From positions 2,976,001 to 3,040,000 of the forward strand of contig LR134136.1 of the NCBI GenBank assembly GCA_900635495.1: a DNA stretch of 64,000 nt. Reading direction: 5' to 3'. Shown here piece by piece: positions 56,815-64,000 of this stretch. Made by a program: the position numbers and the translations under genes. Position 1 is the stretch's first letter. Each line of letters opens with the position of its first letter. The DNA is from Atlantibacter hermannii (GTDB lineage: Bacteria; Pseudomonadota; Gammaproteobacteria; Enterobacterales; Enterobacteriaceae). The notes beneath the pieces were generated by a model that was not told where the DNA came from, made no database searches, and saw nothing but the letters and a program-made list of their open reading frames with translations.

Positions 56815-58260
56815 CTAAACACCTCTTCCGTAGCGGTCCTCAAAGCGCACAATATCGTCCTCTTCGAGATAGGCTCCCGAACGGACTTCAATTAAATCAA
56901 GCGGAATTTTCCCTGGATTTTCCAGACGATGAGCAGTACCGAAAGGAATATAAATAGACTCGTTCTCCCCGAGTAAACGTACCTCGTCATTCATCGTCAC
57001 CTGCGCCGTTCCCGCGACTACAATCCAGTGTTCTGCGCGGTGATGGTGCATTCGGAGTGAAAAACCTTCACCCGGTTTAACCCGGATTCGTTTGACCTGG
57101 TAACGCTCACCTTCATCTATGGAGTCATACTTACCCCAGGGGCGATAGACCTCGCGATGTACATGGTGTTCATGACGCCCCTCGGCTTTGATTTGCTCAA
57201 CCACTTTTTTCACATCCTGAACCTGATTGCGGTCGGCAATGAGCACTGCATCTTTGGTTTGTACCACGACTAAATCTTTTACCCCTACCGTGGTAACCAG
57301 CCCGGATTCGGCATACACATAGCTATTTTCAGTTTGATGACTGATCACATCGCCGTGATGCACATTGCCCTCAGGCGTACGCTGGCTGATTTCCCACAGT
57401 GAGGACCAGGAACCCACGTCGCTCCACCCGGCGTTCATCGGCACCACGACTGCATCATCAGTCTGTTCCATCACCGCGTAATCAATGGACTCTTCCGGGC
57501 AGGCAAGGAATGCGTCTTCATCAACCCGAATAAAATCAAGATCGGGATCGACAGCTTCCATTGCCTGATTGCAGGCTGACATAATGTCGGGACGATACTT
57601 TTCTAATTCTTCCAGGTAGCGTCCGGCGCGAAACAGGAACATGCCGCTGTTCCAGTAATAATCGCCACTCGCGAGATAATCTTTTGCTGTGCCCAGGTCA
57701 GGTTTTTCCACAAACTGAGCAACATCAAAGGCCACGGCATCAACTTTGATTTCCGCCTGGCACACGCCGCCGCGGCGAATGTAACCATAGCCCGTTTCAG
57801 GAGCGTCCGGCACGATGCCAAAGGTCACCAGTTTTCCCTCGGAAGCCAGCGGAAGTGCAGCCTGAACCGCATCAAGGAATGCCTGCTCATCCTGGATAAT
57901 ATGGTCCGCCGCCAGGATCAGCATTAACGGATCTTCATTTGGACTGTTGCGAAGCGCTGCAATCGCTGCTAACGCCACGGCAGGCGCGGTATTGCGCCCG
58001 GCCGGCTCGAGAATAATGTTTTCGGCCAGTTTCCCCATATCGCGCAGCTGCTCCGCCACAATAAAGCGATGCTGCTCATTACAAATCACCACAGGATTTT
58101 TGCACGCAACGCGGTCAAGGCGGGAAACCGTCGCCTGCAACATGGTCAATTCGCCTTTAAGGCAGAGAAACTGCTTGGGATAGAGCACGCGGGAGAGCGG
58201 CCACAAACGGCTGCCTGAGCCTCCTGCCATAATGACCGGAAAAAGAGTGGACTGATTCAT
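56815..58260 (-). CDS. cpsB: Mannose-1-phosphate guanylyltransferase (colanic acid copy)
   Basis: Makes GDP-mannose for the fucose branch of colanic acid; 481 aa (E. coli CpsB 478). Motifs: AGGSGSRLWPLSRVLYPKQF, LILAADHII, FVEKPDLGTA and the cupin FSLRMHHHRAEHW. It is about as long as the O-antigen ManC but differs throughout, so neither is a recent duplicate. In E. coli cpsG follows directly; here the next gene is wcaJ. Confidence 0.95.
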   Translation of the reverse strand: MNQSTLFPVIMAGGSGSRLWPLSRVLYPKQFLCLKGELTMLQATVSRLDRVACKNPVVICNEQHRFIVAEQLRDMGKLAENIILEPAGRNTAPAVALAAIAALRNSPNEDPLMLILAADHIIQDEQAFLDAVQAALPLASEGKLVTFGIVPDAPETGYGYIRRGGVCQAEIKVDAVAFDVAQFVEKPDLGTAKDYLASGDYYWNSGMFLFRAGRYLEELEKYRPDIMSACNQAMEAVDPDLDFIRVDEDAFLACPEESIDYAVMEQTDDAVVVPMNAGWSDVGSWSSLWEISQRTPEGNVHHGDVISHQTENSYVYAESGLVTTVGVKDLVVVQTKDAVLIADRNQVQDVKKVVEQIKAEGRHEHHVHREVYRPWGKYDSIDEGERYQVKRIRVKPGEGFSLRMHHHRAEHWIVVAGTAQVTMNDEVRLLGENESIYIPFGTAHRLENPGKIPLDLIEVRSGAYLEEDDIVRFEDRYGRGV

Positions 58261-58263
58261 GTC

Positions 58264-59484
58264 TTAACCCCGTATATCGTTAATAAATTGACGCAGCACG
58301 TTCTCTTTCTCGAGCGTGCGTTCGGCATATTCACGTGCCACCGTGTTGATTTCCGGCATCGCCAGCGCGCTAACGATGCCCTGCTCCAGCGCATCCACCG
58401 ACTCCGGTTCCACGCACACCGCAATACCGGGTGTCGTCAGGCACAGCTGACCCAGTTCGGTATCCGGCTCGGCGGTGATCACCGCGTTACCGCCCACCGC
58501 CAGAATATTGGTCAGCTTTGAGGGGAGCACGGCATCCGCCGCGCCCCGGCGCTGGATCACCAGATGACAGTCGGCGAGCGCCAGCAGTGCAGGTAAATCC
58601 GCATAAGGCTGTAAAGGTAAAAACAGCACATTGGCTAAACCGCGCTCGTCCGCCAGCCGTTGCAGCCGCGCTTTCCCGCCGCCCTGACCGACAATAACGA
58701 ACAGCCAGGGCTGTGAACGGGCGCGCTCCGCCACGTCGATAACATTTTCCAGCCCCTGCTTTTCGCCAAGGTTGCCGGAATAGAGCACGATTTTTTTATC
58801 GGCTGGCAGCGCCAGACGCGTACGCAACGCGTCGATATCCGTTGTCGGCACCTCGCGAAAGCGCGCCACTTCGGACCAGTTTGGGAAAAAAAGGGTGCGT
58901 TCAGGCGGCACGCCTTTCTCAGTGGCTTTTTTGATCATGGATTGTGAAATGGTCGAGACATTGTCGACCCCCAGCAGGCCGCTGCGCTCGAATGCCGCAG
59001 CAAGCTTCGCGACAGCGCCGCGCTTTCCGCCTGCCATACCCAATCCCAGCATGGCGTCGACTTCATAATCCTGAATATGTAACAGCGTTTTGGCACCGGA
59101 GAGTTTTGCCAGCAGGCGCATGCCCGGCGTGCAAAACAGTGTCGGCACCACGCCGATAATGCGGTCCGGCTTCCAGCGGCGTTGCGCCAGGAGCGGGAAA
59201 AACGAACTGAGCGCAAAGCTGCCCAGATGAATGAGCCGCTTAACCGTGGAAGGCTGCTTCGGCACATAGAGCGGGCAGCGCCATACCGTGGCGACGCCGG
59301 TTTCTTTACGCCAGCGCCAGGTCGAATAGTTTTCGTCCACCCGCCAGGCCGGATAGTATGGCGGTGCGGTGATGACGCGCACGTCGTGGCCCTGGTTCGC
59401 CATCCACTCCACCATCTCACCGGTATATTTGCCGATGCCGGTTAACTCCGGGGAATAGTTGATGCCGTACACCAGAATTTTCAT
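58264..59484 (-). CDS. wcaI: Colanic acid glycosyltransferase WcaI
   Basis: GT4-family fucosyltransferase candidate, 406 aa (E. coli 407). Motifs: ILVYGINYSPELTGIGKYTGEM at the start, VITAPPYYPAWRV, LLHIQDYEVDAMLGLG, the hinge LYSGNLGEKQGLENVIDVA and the C-terminal QRRGAADAVLPSKLTNILAVGG donor site. Overlaps gmm by four bases and is three bases from cpsB. Confidence 0.95.
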   Translation of the reverse strand: MKILVYGINYSPELTGIGKYTGEMVEWMANQGHDVRVITAPPYYPAWRVDENYSTWRWRKETGVATVWRCPLYVPKQPSTVKRLIHLGSFALSSFFPLLAQRRWKPDRIIGVVPTLFCTPGMRLLAKLSGAKTLLHIQDYEVDAMLGLGMAGGKRGAVAKLAAAFERSGLLGVDNVSTISQSMIKKATEKGVPPERTLFFPNWSEVARFREVPTTDIDALRTRLALPADKKIVLYSGNLGEKQGLENVIDVAERARSQPWLFVIVGQGGGKARLQRLADERGLANVLFLPLQPYADLPALLALADCHLVIQRRGAADAVLPSKLTNILAVGGNAVITAEPDTELGQLCLTTPGIAVCVEPESVDALEQGIVSALAMPEINTVAREYAERTLEKENVLRQFINDIRG

Positions 59485-59960
59485 AGCCCCAACGCCCCGT
59501 CCTGTAAGGCTTCATTAAAGTAGGCTCTGGTGTTGTGGTGCACGTGATCATCTTCAATTAACGTAGCGGGTTTCATCCAGCAATAGGCGTCATGCTGATC
59601 GTTTGGTAGCGTAAGTTCGCCGCTACGCACCCGCAGCCTGAATCCCAGGACAACGTAATGCGTGGAAAAGTCTCCACCCGAAAAGTTATCTTCATAAAAG
59701 TGCTGCCAGACACCGTAAAACTGTGCATCCCGTAAACAGAACCCCTGACCTAGCTCTGCCTGCGTTAATCGGGCAAACGCCTGGTCCAGCGTTTCATCTT
59801 TAAGCACTCTGCCACCGGGAACAAACCAATAACCTTGCGCGGGCCGATTGGTTCGCTTACCCAGTAAAACCTCGCCTTGTTCGTTTTCAACGATGAAATC
59901 TAACGAGATAAGTGGCGTGAGACGCACTACGGTTGAAAACTGTTCAGAATCGAGAAACAT
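59481..59960 (-). CDS. gmm: GDP-mannose mannosyl hydrolase
   Basis: Nudix-family enzyme (nudD/wcaH) hydrolysing GDP-mannose or GDP-glucose at the glycosyl carbon, perhaps balancing GDP-sugar levels. The start at 59960 (MFLDSEQFSTVVRLTPLISLDF) gives 159 aa; an ATG 13 codons upstream overlaps fcl. The modified Nudix box GGRVLKDETLDQAFARLTQAELG lacks the usual RE-UxEE core, which is characteristic of this sub-family. FVPGGR and GVWQHFYEDNFSG are conserved. Confidence 0.94.
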   Translation of the reverse strand: MFLDSEQFSTVVRLTPLISLDFIVENEQGEVLLGKRTNRPAQGYWFVPGGRVLKDETLDQAFARLTQAELGQGFCLRDAQFYGVWQHFYEDNFSGGDFSTHYVVLGFRLRVRSGELTLPNDQHDAYCWMKPATLIEDDHVHHNTRAYFNEALQDGALGL

Positions 59961-59962
59961 AC

Positions 59963-60928
59963 TCACCCCCGGAACTGGTGTTGGTTTTCCAGAAACCATT
60001 GGTAGGTGCTCGCCAGTCCTTGCTCCAGAGAAACCTCATGGAACCAGCCGAGACTGTGTAACCGCGAAACATCCAATAATTTGCGCGGCGTACCGTCTGG
60101 TTTAGAGGCGTCGAAGACAATACGTCCCCGATAACCGGTTACCTGCGCAACGGTTTGAGCCAGTTCGCGGATAGTGCAATCCTGCCCGGTGCCAACATTG
60201 ATATGCGACAGCATCGGTTCGGTATTCTCTTCCCAGACTTCTTTGTCCAGTTCCATCACATGAATACTGGCCGCCGCCATATCATCTACATGTAAGAATT
60301 CACGCATGGGGGTGCCGCTCCCCCACACCACAACATCGGGCGTGTTATTGACGGCAGCTTCATGGAAACGGCGTAGCAGAGCCGGGATGACATGTGAATT
60401 GCTTGGATGGAAATTGTCATTTGGGCCATACAGATTGGTCGGCATTACCGAGCGATAATCACGTCCATGTTGACGGTTACAAGATTCACATAATTTGATG
60501 CCAGCGATTTTAGCAATGGCATAAGGCTCGTTGGTGGGCTCAAGCGTACCCTGTAACAACTCGCTTTCTTTAATAGGTTGATTTGCCAGCTTGGGATAAA
60601 TACAAGAGGATCCGAGAAACAGTAGTTTATTCACGTTATGGGTGTGAGCCGCATGGATAACGTTACTTTCCATCATCATGTTTTCGTAAATAAAGTCAGT
60701 CGGATAGCTATTGTTCGCCACAATCCCTCCAACCTTAGCCGCGGCCAGATACACCTGATCTAGTGCTTCTCGAGCAAAAAAGGCATTGACGGCCTGCGTA
60801 TCCAGTAAGTCCAGCTCAGCACGAGTGCGCAGCACCAGTTCGATGTCTTCACGCTGCTCGAGGTGCCGAACAATGGCCGACCCCACCATGCCACGATGGC
60901 CTGCCACATAAACGCGTTTCTTTTTCAT
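59963..60928 (-). CDS. fcl: GDP-L-fucose synthase
   Basis: Epimerase-reductase (wcaG) that converts GDP-4-keto-6-deoxy-D-mannose to GDP-L-fucose with NADPH. It has 321 aa as in E. coli. Cofactor loop AGHRGMVGSAIVRHL, catalytic Ser in FLGSSCIYPKLANQP, YxxxK in NEPYAIAKIAGIKLCE, and the epimerisation Cys/His region including VMPTNLYGPNDNFHP. Three bases separate it from gmd. Confidence 0.97.
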   Translation of the reverse strand: MKKKRVYVAGHRGMVGSAIVRHLEQREDIELVLRTRAELDLLDTQAVNAFFAREALDQVYLAAAKVGGIVANNSYPTDFIYENMMMESNVIHAAHTHNVNKLLFLGSSCIYPKLANQPIKESELLQGTLEPTNEPYAIAKIAGIKLCESCNRQHGRDYRSVMPTNLYGPNDNFHPSNSHVIPALLRRFHEAAVNNTPDVVVWGSGTPMREFLHVDDMAAASIHVMELDKEVWEENTEPMLSHINVGTGQDCTIRELAQTVAQVTGYRGRIVFDASKPDGTPRKLLDVSRLHSLGWFHEVSLEQGLASTYQWFLENQHQFRG

Positions 60929-60930
60929 AA

Positions 60931-62052
60931 TCAGGACTCCAGCGCGAGGGCTACATCGTAGCCGTGAGATTTAAGCAATGCGTGTTTTTTGGCGGCTTGC
61001 AGGTCTTTTGTGACCATTTCAGCCACCATTTGCTGAAGGGTGATCTCCGGCTTCCAACCCAGTTTCTCGTGGGCTTTAGTCGGATCGCCCAGCAGGGTTT
61101 CCACTTCCGCCGGACGGAAATAACGCGGGTCCACGGCCACGATCACATCACCCGGTTTCACGCCCGGCGCATCATGGCCGGTCACCGATACCACGATGCC
61201 CTTCTCTTCCACGCCCTGACCTTCAAAACGCAGTTTGATGCCCAGTTGCGCGGCAGCCATTTCCACGAACTCGCGCACTGAGTACTGCACGCCGGTGGCG
61301 ATGACAAAATCTTCGGGTTGATCCTGTTGCAGCATCATCCACTGCATTTTCACGTAGTCTTTGGCGTGGCCCCAGTCACGCAGGGAGTCCATATTGCCGA
61401 GGTAAAGGCAGCTTTCGAGCCCCTGGGCGATATTGGCGATGGCGCGGGTAATTTTGCGGGTAACGAACGTTTCGCCACGGCGCGGGGATTCATGGTTAAA
61501 CAGAATGCCGTTGCAGGCGTACATACCGTAGGATTCTCGATAGTTAACGGTGATCCAGTAGGCATACAGTTTGGCGACCGCATACGGCGAGCGCGGATAG
61601 AATGGTGTGGTCTCTTTCTGCGGGATTTCCTGCACCAGGCCATACAGTTCAGATGTGGAGGCCTGGTAAAAACGGGTTTTCTTTTCCAGACCCAGGAAAC
61701 GGATGGCTTCCAGCAGACGCAGGGTGCCCATTCCATCTACATCGGCGGTGTATTCCGGGGATTCAAACGACACCGCGACGTGGCTCATGGCCCCGAGGTT
61801 ATAGACTTCATCAGGCTGGACCTCCTGCAAAATACGCGTCAGATTTGACGTGTCAGTAAGGTCCCCATAGTGCAAATGGAATTTAGGATGGCTTGCATGA
61901 GGCAATTGAGAAAGGTGATCTACTCGTTCGGTATTAAATGAGGAGGCACGGCGAATAATGCCATGAACGATGTAACCTTTTTCCAGCAGAAGCTCAGCCA
62001 GGTACGAACCATCTTGTCCGGTCACACCGGTAATAAGAGCCACTTTACTCAT
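60931..62052 (-). CDS. gmd: GDP-mannose 4,6-dehydratase (colanic acid copy)
   Basis: Makes GDP-4-keto-6-deoxy-D-mannose for Fcl. The start at 62052 (MSKVALITGVTGQDGSYLAE) gives 373 aa, equal to E. coli; an ATG nine codons upstream lacks conservation. FYQASTSELYGLVQEIPQ, YPRSPYAVAKLYAYW and RDWGHAKDYVKMQW are visible. Compared with the O-antigen gmd (346 aa) it keeps the long C-terminal extension. The Gmd product is shared by the L-fucose (colanic) and D-rhamnose (O-antigen) routes. Confidence 0.97.
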   Translation of the reverse strand: MSKVALITGVTGQDGSYLAELLLEKGYIVHGIIRRASSFNTERVDHLSQLPHASHPKFHLHYGDLTDTSNLTRILQEVQPDEVYNLGAMSHVAVSFESPEYTADVDGMGTLRLLEAIRFLGLEKKTRFYQASTSELYGLVQEIPQKETTPFYPRSPYAVAKLYAYWITVNYRESYGMYACNGILFNHESPRRGETFVTRKITRAIANIAQGLESCLYLGNMDSLRDWGHAKDYVKMQWMMLQQDQPEDFVIATGVQYSVREFVEMAAAQLGIKLRFEGQGVEEKGIVVSVTGHDAPGVKPGDVIVAVDPRYFRPAEVETLLGDPTKAHEKLGWKPEITLQQMVAEMVTKDLQAAKKHALLKSHGYDVALALES

Positions 62053-62159
62053 ATTGTTTTTCCTTTCATGTAAGGTCATTTCCTGCTGTAAAAAATCAGC
62101 AAGTCAGGGTTGAAGAATGATTATTTACACCGGCTAAAGAGCGACTTCATCCCGGCTAT

Positions 62160-62720
62160 TTAGCCTTTCACCTGTACAATCTCTGTACGCTGGCGTATCA
62201 CCGCCGCTGGATTACCGCGGCAAATCACATTGCCGGGTAAGGATTTAAAAACGCTGCTTCTGGCTCCCACTACGGCGCCGTCGCCAATGGTTACGCCGGG
62301 CGCGACAAATACATCCGTCGCCAGCCAGCATTTCTCGCCAATCACAATCGGTTCGGCATAAATATCGAAATGCGCGCTGTGATAATCGTGGCTGCCGGTG
62401 CATAAATAACTTTTTTGCGAAATCACCGAATTTGCGCCAACCGTAATATTTCCGAGGGTATATAACACGGCCTCGTCGCCCACCCAGGAATAATCCCCCA
62501 GAGTTAATTTCCAGGGATAAGTTATTTTTACCGAAGGGCGTATCACCACCCCTTTACCAATTTTCGCGCCAAACAGGCGTAATAAGAAAACACGCCACCG
62601 GTAGAATATTTGCGGCGACCAGGCAAATAAGGTTTTTTGCACCGCCCACCATAACTGAACTTTCACAGGATGCCCGCCGCGGAAATTTTTTGGTACCGAG
62701 AATCCTCTTAATTCTTGCAT
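62160..62720 (-). CDS. wcaF: Colanic acid acetyltransferase WcaF
   Basis: Left-handed beta-helix (hexapeptide repeat) O-acetyltransferase of 186 aa (E. coli 182), acetylating a fucose of the repeat. Hexapeptide turns are seen from about residue 55 (KIGKGVVIRPSVKITYPWKL, NITVGANSVISQK, PGVTIGDGAVVGARSSV), with the catalytic His in CTGSHDYHS. The 107 bases before gmd hold no gene. Confidence 0.95.
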   Translation of the reverse strand: MQELRGFSVPKNFRGGHPVKVQLWWAVQKTLFAWSPQIFYRWRVFLLRLFGAKIGKGVVIRPSVKITYPWKLTLGDYSWVGDEAVLYTLGNITVGANSVISQKSYLCTGSHDYHSAHFDIYAEPIVIGEKCWLATDVFVAPGVTIGDGAVVGARSSVFKSLPGNVICRGNPAAVIRQRTEIVQVKG

Positions 62721-62821
62721 CGGTTTTCCTTATTTTTTCGTAAGCTCTTTTCTGCGCATCTTAAAAAAGGGCTGAAGGATCCCCCGCCCGGTTAAGAGCG
62801 TAAAAATAACGAATAATTAAA

Positions 62822-63580
62822 TTACAGGCCGCTTTTTTGATAGGCCGCTTTGGTTTTTCCCGTGGTGCGTAATCTTAACCAGTAAGATAATTCAGCCCAG
62901 AAACCGGGTACGCGTAAAATGGTACGCTGTACATTTTTTGCATCCTGGCACAGCTCAATATTATTTGAGGTAGAGATCCCCCCCATGGAAAATTCCGACA
63001 CCAGGCCATTAATACGCTTAAAGGGATAGCCGGCTTTATACATTTTGGCTGCCAGCGCGTAATCGGATGACACTTTATAGCGCAGATCGTAAGGATAACG
63101 CTTCAGCCCCTCCATTGGGAAAAATATCGCCTGATGGCTGGCAGGTAAGCTGTGGTAAATATACCAGCCCTGTTTTGCGCTGCGTCGCGTTTTATGGCCA
63201 TTACCGAAATCAAGCAGCGCGTCGCCAATCACCATCGCCGGTTTTTGTGGCGGGAGCGCCGCTAACTGGCGAACAAATTTCGGAATATCCGGATGAAACA
63301 CATCGCCGGAATTGAGGAACAGGGCATAGTCACCGCGTGCCAGCTGAATGCCTTTGTTCATGGCGTCGTAAATACCCCGATCTTTTTCACTGACGTAGCG
63401 TAACTGATACTGCCCCTGAAGATTTTGCAAAAACGCCGCCGTGCCGTCGTCTGAACCGCCATCCACCACGATCCATTCGAAATCAAAGTCCGGTGCTGCC
63501 GCCAGATACGCCAGCGAGCGCCAGGTTTTCTCCACGCCGGCAAGGTTTTTCCAGGCCACCGTGATAACACTTAATCGCAT
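62822..63580 (-). CDS. wcaE: Colanic acid glycosyltransferase WcaE
   Basis: GT2-family transferase of 252 aa (E. coli 248). GT-A motifs: LSVITVAWKNLAGVEKTW at the start, EWIVVDGGSDDGTAAFL, GIYDAMNKGIQLARGDYALFLNSGD with the donor/metal site, and FKRINGLVSEFSMGGIS near the C-terminus. wcaD precedes it by two bases; about 100 bases without a gene follow before wcaF. Confidence 0.95.
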   Translation of the reverse strand: MRLSVITVAWKNLAGVEKTWRSLAYLAAAPDFDFEWIVVDGGSDDGTAAFLQNLQGQYQLRYVSEKDRGIYDAMNKGIQLARGDYALFLNSGDVFHPDIPKFVRQLAALPPQKPAMVIGDALLDFGNGHKTRRSAKQGWYIYHSLPASHQAIFFPMEGLKRYPYDLRYKVSSDYALAAKMYKAGYPFKRINGLVSEFSMGGISTSNNIELCQDAKNVQRTILRVPGFWAELSYWLRLRTTGKTKAAYQKSGL

Positions 63581-63582
63581 AA

Positions 63583-64000
63583 TTAACTCCTGCTGTCGGG
63601 TTGCCCGATGGCTTTACGCAAAATAAAAGGACAGACAATTAAAAAGGCATATTCCGGACTAAATATTGAACCGGTAAAGAACAGGGATATCGGGGTAAAT
63701 AACCAGAGTTGCACGCGGAAATTAGGATTATCGCCAAACGCATGCGCCATCATTTTCACCACTTTCCACAAATACCAGCCCGATAAAATAATCGCCAGCC
63801 ATGAAAAATAAATAATTAACAGATACAGGCCATTGTCTATGGTTTTGCCCACATCCGCACCGTTAAATATTCCGAATGATGCGACATATTCGTAAAGGGA
63901 ACCAAAGCGAACCACGCCATCAATATGGATTAAAGAATAACCGACCATCACCAGCGGTCCGATGATACGATAATAAGATGACGATCCTTCGGTACCTAAA
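63583..64000 (-). CDS. wcaD: Colanic acid polymerase WcaD, partial (C-terminal part)
   Basis: Integral-membrane Wzy-type polymerase of colanic acid (about 405 aa in E. coli). The frame is open to the window end; only the last 138 codons are present, without the true start. Visible are hydrophobic helices LYLLIIYFSWLAIILSGWYLW, LWLFTPISLFFTGSIFS and YAFLIVCPFILRK, and the loop HIDGVVRFGSLYEYVASFG. Position before wcaE and after (upstream) wcaC in the standard order supports the identity. Confidence 0.9.
   Translation of the reverse strand, partial: LGTEGSSSYYRIIGPLVMVGYSLIHIDGVVRFGSLYEYVASFGIFNGADVGKTIDNGLYLLIIYFSWLAIILSGWYLWKVVKMMAHAFGDNPNFRVQLWLFTPISLFFTGSIFSPEYAFLIVCPFILRKAIGQPDSRS

Noticed and set aside
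56685..56891. In-frame extension upstream of wcaJ as a cpsG remnant
   Set aside because: The translation does not resemble phosphomannomutase and runs into the antisense of cpsB; the conserved WcaJ start is at 56684.

Overview
The window is a chromosomal segment of an enteric bacterium (Enterobacteriaceae, close to the Escherichia/Citrobacter/Salmonella/Enterobacter group). The evidence is the gene order amn, tRNA-Asn, cob genes, yeeX-yeeA-sbmC-dacD-sbcB-plaP-yeeY-yeeZ, hisLGDCBHAFI, gnd, O-antigen locus, galF and colanic acid (wca) cluster. Proteins are clearly diverged from E. coli K-12 (for example YafL and the N-terminus of Amn), so it is probably not E. coli; the genus cannot be fixed from the window.

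Region 1 (1-20500): a LivK/LivJ-type binding protein cut by the window edge, amn, and tRNA-Asn. Behind the tRNA lies an accessory stretch with a PD-(D/E)XK nuclease-fold protein, yafL and the head-to-head relic lfhA/lafU of the Flag-2 flagellar locus, followed by a DapA/NanA-family aldolase. Then come a short cobamide set cbiB-cobS-cobT (no cobU) and the conserved block yeeX to yeeZ. Many genes here are split by single-base insertions or deletions, mostly in homopolymers.

Region 2 (20640-29450): the histidine operon with its promoter, His-rich leader peptide and attenuator, then the convergent gnd.

Region 3 (29577-48440, minus strand, AT-rich): an ABC-transporter-dependent O-antigen locus. 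From its JUMPstart/ops site it reads manC, manB, wzm, wzt, an FkbM methyltransferase with a long coiled coil, a 780-residue protein with two GT4 modules, a GT2 enzyme, an IS3-family relic, gmd, rmd, two GT4 enzymes, and a gtrA-gtrB-gtrC-like glucosylation set. ManC/ManB make GDP-mannose and Gmd/Rmd convert it to GDP-D-rhamnose. The GT4 enzymes would build a D-rhamnose-containing polymer on undecaprenyl phosphate. The methyltransferase probably caps the chain, and Wzt/Wzm exports it using the Wzt C-terminal binding domain. The Gtr set may add side sugars in the periplasm.

Region 4 (48776-64000): galF and the colanic acid cluster read backwards from wcaM to a partial wcaD. cpsG (phosphomannomutase), normally between cpsB and wcaJ, is absent, so the O-antigen manB is the only phosphomannomutase gene in view and may serve both polysaccharides.
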